This document shows positions 11,169 through 19,172 of a stretch of 64,000 nucleotides of DNA, piece by piece. The DNA lies in the NCBI GenBank assembly GCA_016218825.1, contig JACRCV010000027.1, positions 35,770 through 99,769 of the forward strand, written 5' to 3'. Positions within the stretch are counted from its first letter, which is position 1. Each line of letters starts with the position of its first letter. This DNA is from Deltaproteobacteria bacterium. GTDB taxonomy: Bacteria; Myxococcota; XYA12-FULL-58-9. A program made the translations under genes and the position numbers. The notes beneath the pieces were generated by a model. It did no database searches and had not been told where the DNA came from. It saw nothing but the letters and a program-made list of their open reading frames with translations.

Positions 11169-12233
11169 ATGACTGCCATCATCGCGAGCGCCGATCTGGC
11201 GCGTGAGCTCGGCATCCCGACCGCGGCGGTCGAGCTGACGCGCGACGCCGATCTCATCGATCTGCACCTCGAGGCGTTCATCACCCACCGCCTGTTCGGC
11301 TACGACATCCTGGCCCGGCACCGTCCGGACGTCCTCGGTGGGCGTTTCTTCGGTCACCTCGACGTGCCGCGGTTGCGAGACGGTGGCGTCGCGGGCGGGA
11401 TGTGGTCGATCACCACCAACCCTTTTCGGCCGCGGCCAGCGCGATGGCGGGTCTTCGAGGACAACGTCCGACGTCTCCAGGCCATCGTCGACCGGTCCGG
11501 GGGAAGTCTGCGCTTCGCGCGCTCGGTCGCCGAATATCGCGAGGTGCGGGCGGCCGGGGCGCACGCTTGCTTCCTCTCGATCCAGGGGGCCGACGCCTTG
11601 GCCGCGGCGCCGAGCGGTGTCGCCTCGGTGCCGGGCGGGCTGTTGGTCCGGGTGACGCTCGTACATCTGACGAGCTCGTTGTACGGCACCACGTCGAGCC
11701 CGCTGTCGCGGCTGCGGCGCGACCATCACCTGACCACCGCCGGCAAAGACCTGGTGCGGGATCTGAACGCCAACCGGGTGTTCGTCGATCTCGCGCACCT
11801 GCATCCCGCGGGCTTCTGGGACGCTGTCGCGGTGCACGACAAGAGCCAGCCGCTCGTCGTCACCCACACCGGGATCGCCGGGGTGTGCAAGAGTTGGCGC
11901 AACATCGACGATCGCCAGATCAAGGCGGTGGCAGACAGCGGCGGCACCATCGGCATCATCTTCCAGATGCCGTTCTTGGCCGCCGCCGGACATCCGACAG
12001 ACGGCCGCATCGTGCTCGATCACATGGAGCACATCATCAAGGTGGCGGGGGAGGACTTCGTGTCCGTCGGCTCCGACTACGACGGCGTGGTCGTGCCGCC
12101 GCCGGGGCTCACGAGCGCGCATCAGTACCCGCGGCTCGTCGCCTGGATGCTCGAGCGACGTTGGTCGGAGGCTCGGATCAAGAAGATCTTGGGCGGCAAC
12201 TTCCTGCGGGCGTTGGGGATGTTGCGGCCGTAG
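11169..12233 (+). CDS. Membrane dipeptidase-like protein (peptidase family M19)
   Basis: A 354-residue protein of the renal-dipeptidase family, zinc enzymes that cleave L-X/D-X dipeptides. Supporting motifs are LIDLHLE (31-35), VFVDLAH (H210), VVTHTG (H233), RNIDD, GSDYDG and ILGGNFLR. The usual metal-binding HxD is H33-L-E35, and the usual EG glutamate is replaced in SIQGAD (Q139), so two expected ligands are altered. No signal peptide is visible, so it is probably cytoplasmic. It follows the D-amino-acid enzyme by 9 bp with a GGGGG run before ATG. Fold is clear; catalytic competence is open. Confidence 0.85.
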   Translation: MTAIIASADLARELGIPTAAVELTRDADLIDLHLEAFITHRLFGYDILARHRPDVLGGRFFGHLDVPRLRDGGVAGGMWSITTNPFRPRPARWRVFEDNVRRLQAIVDRSGGSLRFARSVAEYREVRAAGAHACFLSIQGADALAAAPSGVASVPGGLLVRVTLVHLTSSLYGTTSSPLSRLRRDHHLTTAGKDLVRDLNANRVFVDLAHLHPAGFWDAVAVHDKSQPLVVTHTGIAGVCKSWRNIDDRQIKAVADSGGTIGIIFQMPFLAAAGHPTDGRIVLDHMEHIIKVAGEDFVSVGSDYDGVVVPPPGLTSAHQYPRLVAWMLERRWSEARIKKILGGNFLRALGMLRP

Positions 12234-12244
12234 AGGGCTGCGCC

Positions 12245-13153
12245 TCACGGCGCCGTCGGGGTCGGATCCGGTGGCCGGCGGCGCTTCGCGATCGCCAGGA
12301 AGCGCGGGTCGGGCCGGATGAGCTCGAGATCGGGATCGCGCCGCGCCCAGGCCTTCAGGTGATCGCCGCCCAAGGCGACGGCGTGGGCGAGGTAGTTGAG
12401 CGCGGTGTCGGGGTGGCCGAGGCGGGCGTGGGCGCAGGCGAGGTTGTAGCTCAGATCGGCGTCCTCGGGGGTGAGGCTCTGCGCCTGGTACCAGAGGGCC
12501 AGCGCCAGCTCGTAGCTCGCGTCGGCGTGGGCGCGCGCGGCGCGCAGCGACAGGACCTGCGCCTCCATGCGGGTGAGGGTGACGACCCGGAGATCGCGGG
12601 CCGCCGGCGCGCTGTCGTAGGCGATGCTCAAGGCCACCTGCCGGCGGTCTCGGGCCACGAGCCAGACGCGCTCCAAGACCGGCACCCCGGCGGCAAACAG
12701 CGCCACCGGCAGCTCGGCATCCGCGGCCGCGAGCCGCAGCTCGCCGTCCTGCTCGTAGAGGTCGCCGTGCGCGGTCGTCAAGGTCGGCGTGGTCGCGACC
12801 TCCGGCCACGCGAACCCGAGCGCCGTGATCGCATTTGCGACCGGGCTCGACTGTATGGCGCGGATCGCGTCTTCGACGCCGAGCGCCGGTGTCAGCAGCG
12901 TCGCGGCCGGGAGCTCGGCCTCGAGCGCCGGTGACGTCCGCGTGTGCCGTTCGGAGTCGACGACGAAGAGGTCGAGGCGCGGCGCTCGGCCGAGGGTGCG
13001 CTCGAGCACCAGGTGCCGCGGCGGCTGGTCGGCGAACGCCAGCAGGAAGAGCTCGTGGGCGACCGGGTCCGGGAGCGGCGGGCGGCCGCCGCGCTGGAAG
13101 GGCACGGCGCAGCCCGCGAGGAGGAGCACGGCTGAGGGCGACAGACAGCGCAT
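12245..13153 (-). CDS. TPR-like lipoprotein of unknown function
   Basis: About 302 residues if started at ATG 13153. That start is preferred because it gives MRCLSPSAVLLLAGC, a lipoprotein signal; an upstream in-frame start at 13207 lacks a ribosome site. The middle ~200 residues match nothing I recognise. The C-terminal ~70 residues resemble one or two TPR helices (AQSLTPEDADLSYNLACA, HPDTALNYLAHAV) ending in a DPRF-type motif common after TPRs. It converges on the M19 gene with an 11-bp gap and diverges from the FHA-GGDEF gene. Confidence 0.7.
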   Translation of the reverse strand: MRCLSPSAVLLLAGCAVPFQRGGRPPLPDPVAHELFLLAFADQPPRHLVLERTLGRAPRLDLFVVDSERHTRTSPALEAELPAATLLTPALGVEDAIRAIQSSPVANAITALGFAWPEVATTPTLTTAHGDLYEQDGELRLAAADAELPVALFAAGVPVLERVWLVARDRRQVALSIAYDSAPAARDLRVVTLTRMEAQVLSLRAARAHADASYELALALWYQAQSLTPEDADLSYNLACAHARLGHPDTALNYLAHAVALGGDHLKAWARRDPDLELIRPDPRFLAIAKRRRPPDPTPTAP

Positions 13154-13188
13154 GGCAGCGCGCCTACCGTGACATACCTCGCCCGAGA

Positions 13189-13217
13189 TTGAAACTCGGG
13201 TCGGCATCGCCTAATAA
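13189..13217 (+). promoter_or_regulatory. Sigma-70-type promoter of the FHA-GGDEF gene with overlapping inverted repeat
   Basis: A -35 TTGAAA (13189-13194) and -10 TAATAA (13212-13217) are separated by exactly 17 bases, which stands out in this GC-rich DNA. An inverted repeat CCCGAG (13182-13187) / CTCGGG (13195-13200) straddles the -35 box and could be an operator. Transcription would start near 13224, about 25 bases before ATG 13250. Confidence 0.6.
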
Positions 13218-13249
13218 TGAGAAAGTCGCCTCGGTGCGGGTAGGTGCCC

Positions 13250-14161
13250 ATGGACTTCGAAGACAAGACATCGGTGATCAGCTCGAAGCTCGTCGAGGGT
13301 TTGGTCAAGGAGAAGGTGGACTCGCGGGCGGCGTGTTTCATCGTGCTCGCCGGCACCCAGGCCGGGCGGATGTACAAGCTCGAAGGCGACGAAATCGTCA
13401 TTGGCCGCGTCGACGACGCGCTGATCCGCATCGACGACGACGGGGTGTCGCGGCGCCACGCCAAGATCGTCCGCACCCCCGACGGCGGCGTCACTATCCA
13501 GGACATGGGCAGCACCAACGGCACGTTCTGCAACGGCGAGAAGGTCGGCAGTCGCACGCTGCAAGACGGCGACAAGATCCAGATCGGCAGCACCACGATC
13601 TTGAAGTTCAGCTTCCAGGACTCGGTGGAGGAGGACTTCCAGCGCCGGCAGTACGAGTCGGCGACCCGCGACGCGCTCACCGGTTGCTTCAACAAGAAGT
13701 ACCTCCTGGAGCGGCTGCCGAGCGAGCTCGCCTCCGCGAAGCGGCACGACAAGACGATGGCGCTGGCGATGATGGACATCGACCACTTCAAGCGGGTCAA
13801 CGACACCTACGGCCACCCGGCGGGCGACTACGTGTTGCGGCACGTCGCCGACGTGATGTTGCAGACGGTGCGCGCCGACGACGTCCTCGCCCGGTTCGGC
13901 GGCGAGGAGTTCGCGATGATCATGCGCGAGACCTCGCCGGACAACGCGGTGATCGCGGCGGAGCGCATCCGGCGGCGCATCGAGGCCGCCGAGTTCGTGT
14001 TCGAGGGCACCAAGATCCCGGTGACGATCAGCGTCGGCGTCGCCAGCTGGGTGCCGGGGAAGTCCGACGATGCCCAGGAGCTGTTGGCGCTGGCCGACGA
14101 GTTCCTCTACAAAGCCAAGCGCAACGGCCGCAACCGCACCGAGAGCGCCGAGCTCGGCTGA
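13250..14161 (+). CDS. FHA-domain diguanylate cyclase (GGDEF)
   Basis: A 303-residue cytoplasmic protein. ATG 13250 is chosen over GTG 13244 for its spacing from GGGTAGG. Residues ~40-115 form an FHA domain (VIGR, SRRHAK, GSTNGTFCNG) that reads phosphothreonine. Residues ~140-300 are a GGDEF domain with DALTGCFNKKY, MMDIDHFKRVNDTYGH and GGEEF at 217-221, the active-site signature for making cyclic di-GMP from two GTP. An RxxD inhibitory site (R208-D211) sits five residues before GGEEF, so product inhibition is expected. FHA input implies control by a Ser/Thr kinase-phosphatase circuit. PilZ (39819) and PP2C (43229) proteins in the window are candidate partners only by type. Confidence 0.95.
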   Translation: MDFEDKTSVISSKLVEGLVKEKVDSRAACFIVLAGTQAGRMYKLEGDEIVIGRVDDALIRIDDDGVSRRHAKIVRTPDGGVTIQDMGSTNGTFCNGEKVGSRTLQDGDKIQIGSTTILKFSFQDSVEEDFQRRQYESATRDALTGCFNKKYLLERLPSELASAKRHDKTMALAMMDIDHFKRVNDTYGHPAGDYVLRHVADVMLQTVRADDVLARFGGEEFAMIMRETSPDNAVIAAERIRRRIEAAEFVFEGTKIPVTISVGVASWVPGKSDDAQELLALADEFLYKAKRNGRNRTESAELG

Positions 14162-14202
14162 ACCAAGTCAATCTCGACCGATGCGGCCTCCGGTGTCTGC
14201 GA

Positions 14203-14234
14203 ACCTGGACAGTGGGGACCCAGATTTTCCAGGT
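14203..14234. other. Inverted repeat in the 14162-14296 intergenic gap
   Basis: Perfect 7-base arms ACCTGGA (14203-14209) and TCCAGGT (14228-14234) enclose 18 bases that contain a smaller TGGG/CCCA dyad. It lies 60-95 bases before the next lipoprotein gene. It could be an operator, a terminator of the FHA-GGDEF gene or an old transposon end; there is no T-tract. Nothing else is seen in the gap. Confidence 0.4.
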
Positions 14235-14296
14235 CTTTTCCCGGCCTGGGGCTTGCAGTGCTCAACATGGCTGATCGAGGCGAGTCGGGGTGTTTG

Positions 14297-14962
14297 ATGC
14301 GGCGCGTTTCGTGGTGGTTCTTGGTGATGGCGCTGGCGGCGACGGCCCCGGCCTGCCTCATCGGCACCTGGCCCACCCCCGAAGACACCGACCCGACCTC
14401 GAAGGGCGCGACGCCGGGGCAGCCGCTGTCTCCGGAGGCCTGTGACGGCTTCGACAACGACGCCGACGGCAGCGTCGACGAAGGCTGCCCCTGCACCGAG
14501 GTCGCGCGGGGGTGCGCCGGCCACGACGACGCTCACTGCGGGCTCGGGGTGCAGTGGTGCACCGCGGGCATCTGGCAGGAGTGCACCGACCTCGGGCCGC
14601 CGTTCACGCCGGTCCGGAACGGCGTCGTCGCGCTGAGCAGCGTGTCGCCGGCGGCGCTCGTCCGCGGACAGGGCCAGGCGTTGACGGTGGTCGTGACCCC
14701 GGTGACTCGATGCGCCGGCACGGTCGCGACCGAGCTCGAGCTCCGGCTCGTGGCCGCCCTGCCCCAGATGAGTATCCGCGCGCGGCCGCACGACGACGGG
14801 CTCGAGGGCGATCTGGTCGCCGGTGACGGTGCCTACACCGCGACCCTCGTCGATCCCTTCGGCCCCGGCGTCGGCGCGCAGTCGCTGGCGCTCACCGCGA
14901 CCGCGGTCATCGACGGCAGCCTCGTCGCCGCCCACGCCGCCGTGCCGCTGGAGGAGCCATGA
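14297..14962 (+). CDS. Lipoprotein with MopE-type Cys motif
   Basis: A 221-residue predicted lipoprotein. ATG 14297 is preferred because it directly gives MRRVSWWFLVMALAATAPAC; ATGs at 14258 and 14267 would bury the signal. After the Cys comes CDGFDNDADGSVDEGC, the putative metal-binding motif found in MopE-like and many myxobacterial proteins, plus a small Cys cluster (CPC, CAGH, CGLG). The C-terminal ~110 residues are a beta-sandwich-like segment ending around DGLEGDLVAGDGAYT, which recalls choice-of-anchor modules. It overlaps the next lipoprotein by ATGA, so the two are translationally coupled. Function unknown. Confidence 0.75.
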   Translation: MRRVSWWFLVMALAATAPACLIGTWPTPEDTDPTSKGATPGQPLSPEACDGFDNDADGSVDEGCPCTEVARGCAGHDDAHCGLGVQWCTAGIWQECTDLGPPFTPVRNGVVALSSVSPAALVRGQGQALTVVVTPVTRCAGTVATELELRLVAALPQMSIRARPHDDGLEGDLVAGDGAYTATLVDPFGPGVGAQSLALTATAVIDGSLVAAHAAVPLEEP

Positions 14963-15390
14963 GTCGCGTCTGGCCCTTGTGCCTGGTGCTCGCGACCGCG
15001 GCGTGCTCCGGCGGCGCGATGCTGGCGGATCGCGCCGAGGTGCCCGGCGCCGGCTGCCCCGGGGTTTCTTCGACCGTGCGGCTCACCGTGAGCCCGGCGA
15101 GCCTGGCTCGGGGCGCGGCGACCGAGCTCGTGGTGGAGTGGGCCCTCGACACCGCGCTGAACGCGACGGCGTTCGCGACCCTGGTGAGCGGCGCGCAAGA
15201 CGAGATCGAGGTGGTGGTGGAGCTCCTCGAGGAGGGCATGCCGACCCACGATTGGACCTACCGCGGCCGGCAGCTCAACCCCTACGGGAACGGGGCGCCG
15301 GCGGGCGTGGTGGCGGTCGTTGCCACGTCCCAGAAGGCGACGGGGTGCAGCGTCGCCCCGAGCGCCACGACCAGCTTCACTCTCGAGTAG
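14959..15390 (+). CDS. Small lipoprotein of unknown function
   Basis: A 143-residue protein whose ATG overlaps the previous stop (ATGA). The N-terminus MSRVWPLCLVLATAACSGG is a lipoprotein signal with lipobox TAAC. The mature part is beta-rich with two further cysteines (GCPG, GCSV) that could form a disulfide. I recognise no family. Its tight coupling to the MopE-motif lipoprotein suggests that the pair works together at the envelope. Confidence 0.65.
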   Translation: MSRVWPLCLVLATAACSGGAMLADRAEVPGAGCPGVSSTVRLTVSPASLARGAATELVVEWALDTALNATAFATLVSGAQDEIEVVVELLEEGMPTHDWTYRGRQLNPYGNGAPAGVVAVVATSQKATGCSVAPSATTSFTLE

Positions 15391-15397
15391 TCGCTAT

Positions 15398-15426
15398 GGC
15401 GCGAAGCGCCCGCCGGGAATCAAAAG
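15398..15426 (+). repeat. Intergenic double-hairpin repeat, 3' half only (copy a)
   Basis: Holds GGCGC-GAA-GCGCC followed by the family's 3' signature GGGAATCAAAAG. The first hairpin and G-rich linker seen in full copies are missing. It lies between two co-directional genes. Confidence 0.7.
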
Positions 15427-15479
15427 GATGAGGTTGAAGACCGGTGGCATGGCGGCAGGCGTCGCGTTAGGGTGGGGAA

Positions 15480-16376
15480 ATGTCGTCTTTGCCCCCACCG
15501 CTTCGTGCCGGCGCCGCGATTCGGATCGTGGCGCCGAGCGGCGCGTTCGATCGCACCGTCTTTGACGCCGGCGTGCGGCTGATCGAGGCGGCCGGCTTCA
15601 AGCCGGTGTTCGATGACGGGCTGTTCGCGCGGCAGCGCTACCTCGCCGGCAGCGACGCGCGCCGCCGCCGGGAGCTCGTCGCCGCCCTCGAGGATCCCGG
15701 CGCCGAGGCGATCTGGACGGCGCGGGGCGGGTACGGCGCGACGCGGCTGTTGCCGGCCTTGGGTCTGGACTGGATCCGGAGGCGCCCCAAGTGGCTGATC
15801 GGGTTCTCCGACGCCACCGCGCTGCACGCTGTCTGGGCGCGCGCCGGGCTGGCGTCGGTGCACGGCGCCAACGTGACGACCCTGGCGCAGTGGACGGCGG
15901 CGGCCCAGGCCGAGCTCGTCGCGCTCCTTTGCGGCGGCGCGGTCCCGGCCCTGACCGGCACGACGGTGCACGACGGACCGACGGTGCGCGGGCCGCTCTT
16001 GGGCGGCAACCTCACGGTGCTCGCGGCGATGGCCGGCACCGATGCGCTGCCGAGCTTCGCCGGCTCGGTGGTGCTGCTCGAAGACATCGGCGAGCGCCCC
16101 TATCGCCTCGACCGCTCGCTGACGCAGCTGGTGCAGGCCGGCGCGTTCGCCGGGGTGAAGGGCTTCGCGGTCGGCCAGCTGACCGACTGCGTCGAGCCCG
16201 CCGGGGCTCCGGACGTCGGCTGCAGCGCCCTGGAGGTGGTGGTGGAGGTCCTGGCGCCGCTCGGCGTGCCGATCGTCGCCGAGTTGCCGGTGGGCCACGA
16301 GTCGAGCGCGAGGCCGGTCGTGCTCGGCCGCGACGTCGCGCTGGTCCCGAGCGCCGCGACCCTCGAGAGGTGCTGA
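15480..16376 (+). CDS. LD-carboxypeptidase (peptidase S66)
   Basis: A 298-residue cytoplasmic LdcA/MccF-family serine peptidase. LdcA enzymes remove the terminal D-Ala from tetrapeptides during murein recycling; MccF relatives cleave microcin C-type toxins. Visible features are IRIVAPSGAFD, WTARGGYGATRLLP, the nucleophile elbow GFSDAT (S110), LLEDIGERPYRLDR (E201) and VGHESS (H273), so the Ser-Glu-His triad is complete. Length is normal. ATG 15480 follows GGTGGGG. It is followed by a serine hydrolase and mpl, which favours murein recycling over immunity. Confidence 0.9.
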   Translation: MSSLPPPLRAGAAIRIVAPSGAFDRTVFDAGVRLIEAAGFKPVFDDGLFARQRYLAGSDARRRRELVAALEDPGAEAIWTARGGYGATRLLPALGLDWIRRRPKWLIGFSDATALHAVWARAGLASVHGANVTTLAQWTAAAQAELVALLCGGAVPALTGTTVHDGPTVRGPLLGGNLTVLAAMAGTDALPSFAGSVVLLEDIGERPYRLDRSLTQLVQAGAFAGVKGFAVGQLTDCVEPAGAPDVGCSALEVVVEVLAPLGVPIVAELPVGHESSARPVVLGRDVALVPSAATLERC

Positions 16377-16418
16377 CCGGCGTTGGCGAACCGAAGCCCA
16401 CAGGACTATCATCCCCCC

Positions 16419-17750
16419 GTGCCAGCCCCCCCCACCAAGAAGACGGCGAGCGCGCCGGCGGCGACAGCCGGCGCCGCGGCGGCGACCCCCGAGGCGCGTT
16501 CGGACGCGCGGATCCCGGACATCGACCGCTGCATCCAGACCGGGATCTTCGAGCAGACTTTCTCCGGCGCCGCTTGCATCGCCTCGGTCGGCGGCAAGAT
16601 CTTCCATCGCGGCATCTACGGCTGCCCGACCTTGCCACCGCCGGTGAAGAAGCTCGGCTTCGACGCGCTCTTTGATCTGGCGTCGCTCACCAAACCGCTC
16701 GGCACCGGGCTCGCGACCCTGGTGCTCGCGAGTCAGAACCGCATCGATCTGAACGCCAGCGTCGCGAAGACCATCCCGGAGCTGAAGGACCCGCGCTTTC
16801 AGGCGATCACCATCGACATGCTGCTCGAGCACACCGCCGGTTTCCCGGCGTTTCGCAGCTTCTGGCAGGACCTGTTGCAGGAAGAGGAGAAGAAGGCGGA
16901 GAGCGAGCGGACCCTCGGCACCCGCAAGGCGGTGCCGTATTTTCGCAAGGCGCTCGCCGACTGCACCCTGGAGCACGCGCCCGGCACCAAGACGGTCTAC
17001 TCCGACATCGGCTTCATGCTCCTGGCCCTCATCGTCGAGGGGATCTGCGGCAAGCCCCTCGACGTCTTCCTGGCGCGCGACGTCTACCGGCTGCTCGGGC
17101 TGCAAGACGACCTGTTCTTCGTTCGCCTCGACGACGAGCACACCCGCAGCCGCTTGCGCAAGCGCACCTTCGTCGCGACCGAGGAGTGCCAGTGGCGCAA
17201 GAAGGTGCTGCAGGGCGAGGTCCACGACCCGAACGCCTGGGGGATGGGCGGGGTCGCGGGCCACGCCGGCTTGTTCGGCACCGTCGACGCGGTGTGGACG
17301 CTGGTGAAGGCGCTGTGGGAGTCCTACAAAGGCGACAGCCGGGTGTTTCACAACGGCACCGTGCGCCGCTTCTGGACCCGCTCCAAGCGCCTGCGCGACA
17401 CGACGCGGACCCTCGCCTGGGACACGCCCTCCGCTCACGACTCGCAGGCCGGCAAGCGCTTCTCGCTGACCTCGGTCGGCCATCTCGGCTTCACCGGCAC
17501 CTCGATCTGGGTCGATCTGTCGACCGACATCATCGGCGTGGTGCTGACGAACAGCGTCCACCCGTCGGTCGAGGGCAAGAAGGAGAAGCTGGCGAAGTTC
17601 CGCCCTCGACTCTACGAGCTCATCGCCAAGCACGGCGAGTCGCTGCCCGCGGACCCCAGTCGGAAGACCGGCGCGGCGGCGTTCTACTCCGGCCCGATCA
17701 TCGGGACCACCGTTCCCTTCAAGAACCCGCTCGGCGGGCCAAAGAAGTAG
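16419..17750 (+). CDS. Serine hydrolase of the beta-lactamase / DD-peptidase (class C-like) family
   Basis: About 443 residues. GTG 16419 is preferred over TTG 16383 because AGGA lies upstream and the extra residues are low-complexity Pro/Ala. No signal peptide is visible, which suggests a cytoplasmic location. The SxxK motif is SLTK (S89, K92), the second motif is a YSDIG variant of YxN, and HLGFTG takes the place of the KTG box. MLLEHTAGFP and GMGGVAGHAGLFGT are typical of class-C-like esterase/peptidase relatives. The gene ends 3 bp before mpl. A role in muropeptide hydrolysis is inferred from context; resistance to beta-lactams is not implied. Confidence 0.85.
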   Translation: MPAPPTKKTASAPAATAGAAAATPEARSDARIPDIDRCIQTGIFEQTFSGAACIASVGGKIFHRGIYGCPTLPPPVKKLGFDALFDLASLTKPLGTGLATLVLASQNRIDLNASVAKTIPELKDPRFQAITIDMLLEHTAGFPAFRSFWQDLLQEEEKKAESERTLGTRKAVPYFRKALADCTLEHAPGTKTVYSDIGFMLLALIVEGICGKPLDVFLARDVYRLLGLQDDLFFVRLDDEHTRSRLRKRTFVATEECQWRKKVLQGEVHDPNAWGMGGVAGHAGLFGTVDAVWTLVKALWESYKGDSRVFHNGTVRRFWTRSKRLRDTTRTLAWDTPSAHDSQAGKRFSLTSVGHLGFTGTSIWVDLSTDIIGVVLTNSVHPSVEGKKEKLAKFRPRLYELIAKHGESLPADPSRKTGAAAFYSGPIIGTTVPFKNPLGGPKK

Positions 17751-17753
17751 TGA

Positions 17754-19172
17754 ATGCAGCGATTGGACATCTACCTCGTGGGCATCTGCGGCACCGGCGT
17801 CGGCTCGCTCGCCGGGCTGTTGCAGCAGCAGGGGCATCGGGTGCGCGGCAGCGACGAGCACGTCTATCCGCCGATGAGCGACAAGCTCGAGGAGTGGGGG
17901 ATCGAGGCCCTCGAGGGCTACGACGCGGGCCACCTCGAGCCCGCCCCCGATCTGGTGATCATCGGCAACGTGATCCGCGCCACCAACCCGGAGGCGGTGG
18001 CGGCGCGGGAGCGCGGCCTGAAGACGATGTCGATGCCGGAGGCGGTGGGGGAGTTCGGCATCGGCGCCAAGCACGCGATCGTCATCGCCGGGACCCACGG
18101 CAAGACCACGACCACGGCGCTGCTGGCGCACGTGTTGATGGAGGCCGGCCGCGACCCGTCGTTCCTGATCGGCGGCGCCCCGGTGGGCTTCAAGGAGTCG
18201 TTCCGCCACGGCAGCGGCTCGCTCTTCGTCGTCGAGGGCGACGAGTACGACACCGCCTACTTCGACAAGGGGCCGAAGTTCCTGCACTACCGGCCGCAGA
18301 TCGCGGTGATCACCAGCCTGGAGTTCGACCACGCCGACATCTACCCGACCCTGGCCGCGGTGGAGGCGGCCTTCCGGGCCCTGGTCGGCAAGGTGCCCGC
18401 GGACGGCCGCTTGGTGATCTGGCAGGGCGCGGAGCGCGCCTGGGCGCTGGCGCTGGCGCACGCCCGGACCTCGCGGGTGACGATCTACTCGACGCGGGCG
18501 ACGCCGGACGCGCACCTCTACATGAAGCAGTTCACCAGCGGCCCGGAGGGCCTGGTCTTCGAGCCGGTGCTCCGCGGCCGCTCGCTCGGCGAGATGCGGG
18601 TGGCGCTGTGGGGCGAATTCAGCGCCATGAACGTGCTCGCGGCGATCGGCGCGCTCGAGGACTGTGATCTCTCGGCGGCGCAGATCCGCCGCGGCATGGA
18701 AACCTTCAAGGGCGTAAAGCGGCGCCTCGAGATCCGCGGCGTGCACCGCGGCGTGGCCGTGGTCGACGACTTCGGCCACCATCCGACCGCGGTGCGCGAG
18801 ACTTTGGCGGCGTCGCGCAGCCGGTGGCCGGGGCGGCGCCTGTGGGCGGTCTTCGAGCCGCGCAGCGCCACGACGCGCCGCAACGTGTTCCAGCAGGAGC
18901 TGGTCGCCGCCTTCGATCAGGCGGACGAGATCGTGGTGGCGAGCCACGAGCGCTTGACCGAGATCCCGGTCGCGGATCGCTTCGATCCGGCGCAGTTGGT
19001 CGTGGACCTGGTGGCGCGCGGCCGGCGCGCTCGCTTCGTACCGACGATCAACGACATCGTGGCCCTGATCGGCCGCGAGGCGGCCGACGGCGACGTGGTG
19101 ATCATCTTCTCCAACGGCTCCTTCGGCGGCCTGCACGGCAAGCTCGAGGCGCGGCTCGAGGTGCGGGCGTGA
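17754..19172 (+). CDS. mpl: UDP-N-acetylmuramate:tripeptide ligase Mpl
   Basis: A 472-residue Mur-ligase family enzyme. Mpl reattaches recycled L-Ala-gamma-D-Glu-meso-DAP to UDP-MurNAc in the cytoplasm. Domains in order: N-terminal nucleotide domain (YLVGICGTGVGSLAGLL), ATP-binding central domain with GTHGKTTTT (~residue 113) and VVEGDEYDTAYFD, and C-terminal domain with DDFGHHPTAV and FSNGSFGGLH, a signature that separates Mpl from MurC. ATG 17754 comes 3 bp after the serine hydrolase stop. The stop overlaps the next GTG (GTGA). Presence of Mpl implies DAP-type peptidoglycan. Confidence 0.95.
   Translation: MQRLDIYLVGICGTGVGSLAGLLQQQGHRVRGSDEHVYPPMSDKLEEWGIEALEGYDAGHLEPAPDLVIIGNVIRATNPEAVAARERGLKTMSMPEAVGEFGIGAKHAIVIAGTHGKTTTTALLAHVLMEAGRDPSFLIGGAPVGFKESFRHGSGSLFVVEGDEYDTAYFDKGPKFLHYRPQIAVITSLEFDHADIYPTLAAVEAAFRALVGKVPADGRLVIWQGAERAWALALAHARTSRVTIYSTRATPDAHLYMKQFTSGPEGLVFEPVLRGRSLGEMRVALWGEFSAMNVLAAIGALEDCDLSAAQIRRGMETFKGVKRRLEIRGVHRGVAVVDDFGHHPTAVRETLAASRSRWPGRRLWAVFEPRSATTRRNVFQQELVAAFDQADEIVVASHERLTEIPVADRFDPAQLVVDLVARGRRARFVPTINDIVALIGREAADGDVVIIFSNGSFGGLHGKLEARLEVRA

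Noticed and set aside
14236..14262. Possible -24/-12 (sigma-54) promoter, CTGGGGCTTGCAGTGC
   Set aside because: GG and GC have the right distance but the TTGC element is not in the -12 position, so the match is too weak.
16419..17750. Antibiotic-resistance beta-lactamase
   Set aside because: The SxxK family is broad, the motifs are of the class-C-like esterase/peptidase type, there is no export signal, and context is wall recycling.
15420..19136. A 1238-codon antisense frame across ldcA-like, hydrolase and mpl genes
   Set aside because: It runs through three genes with complete catalytic motifs on the plus strand and shows no domain itself.
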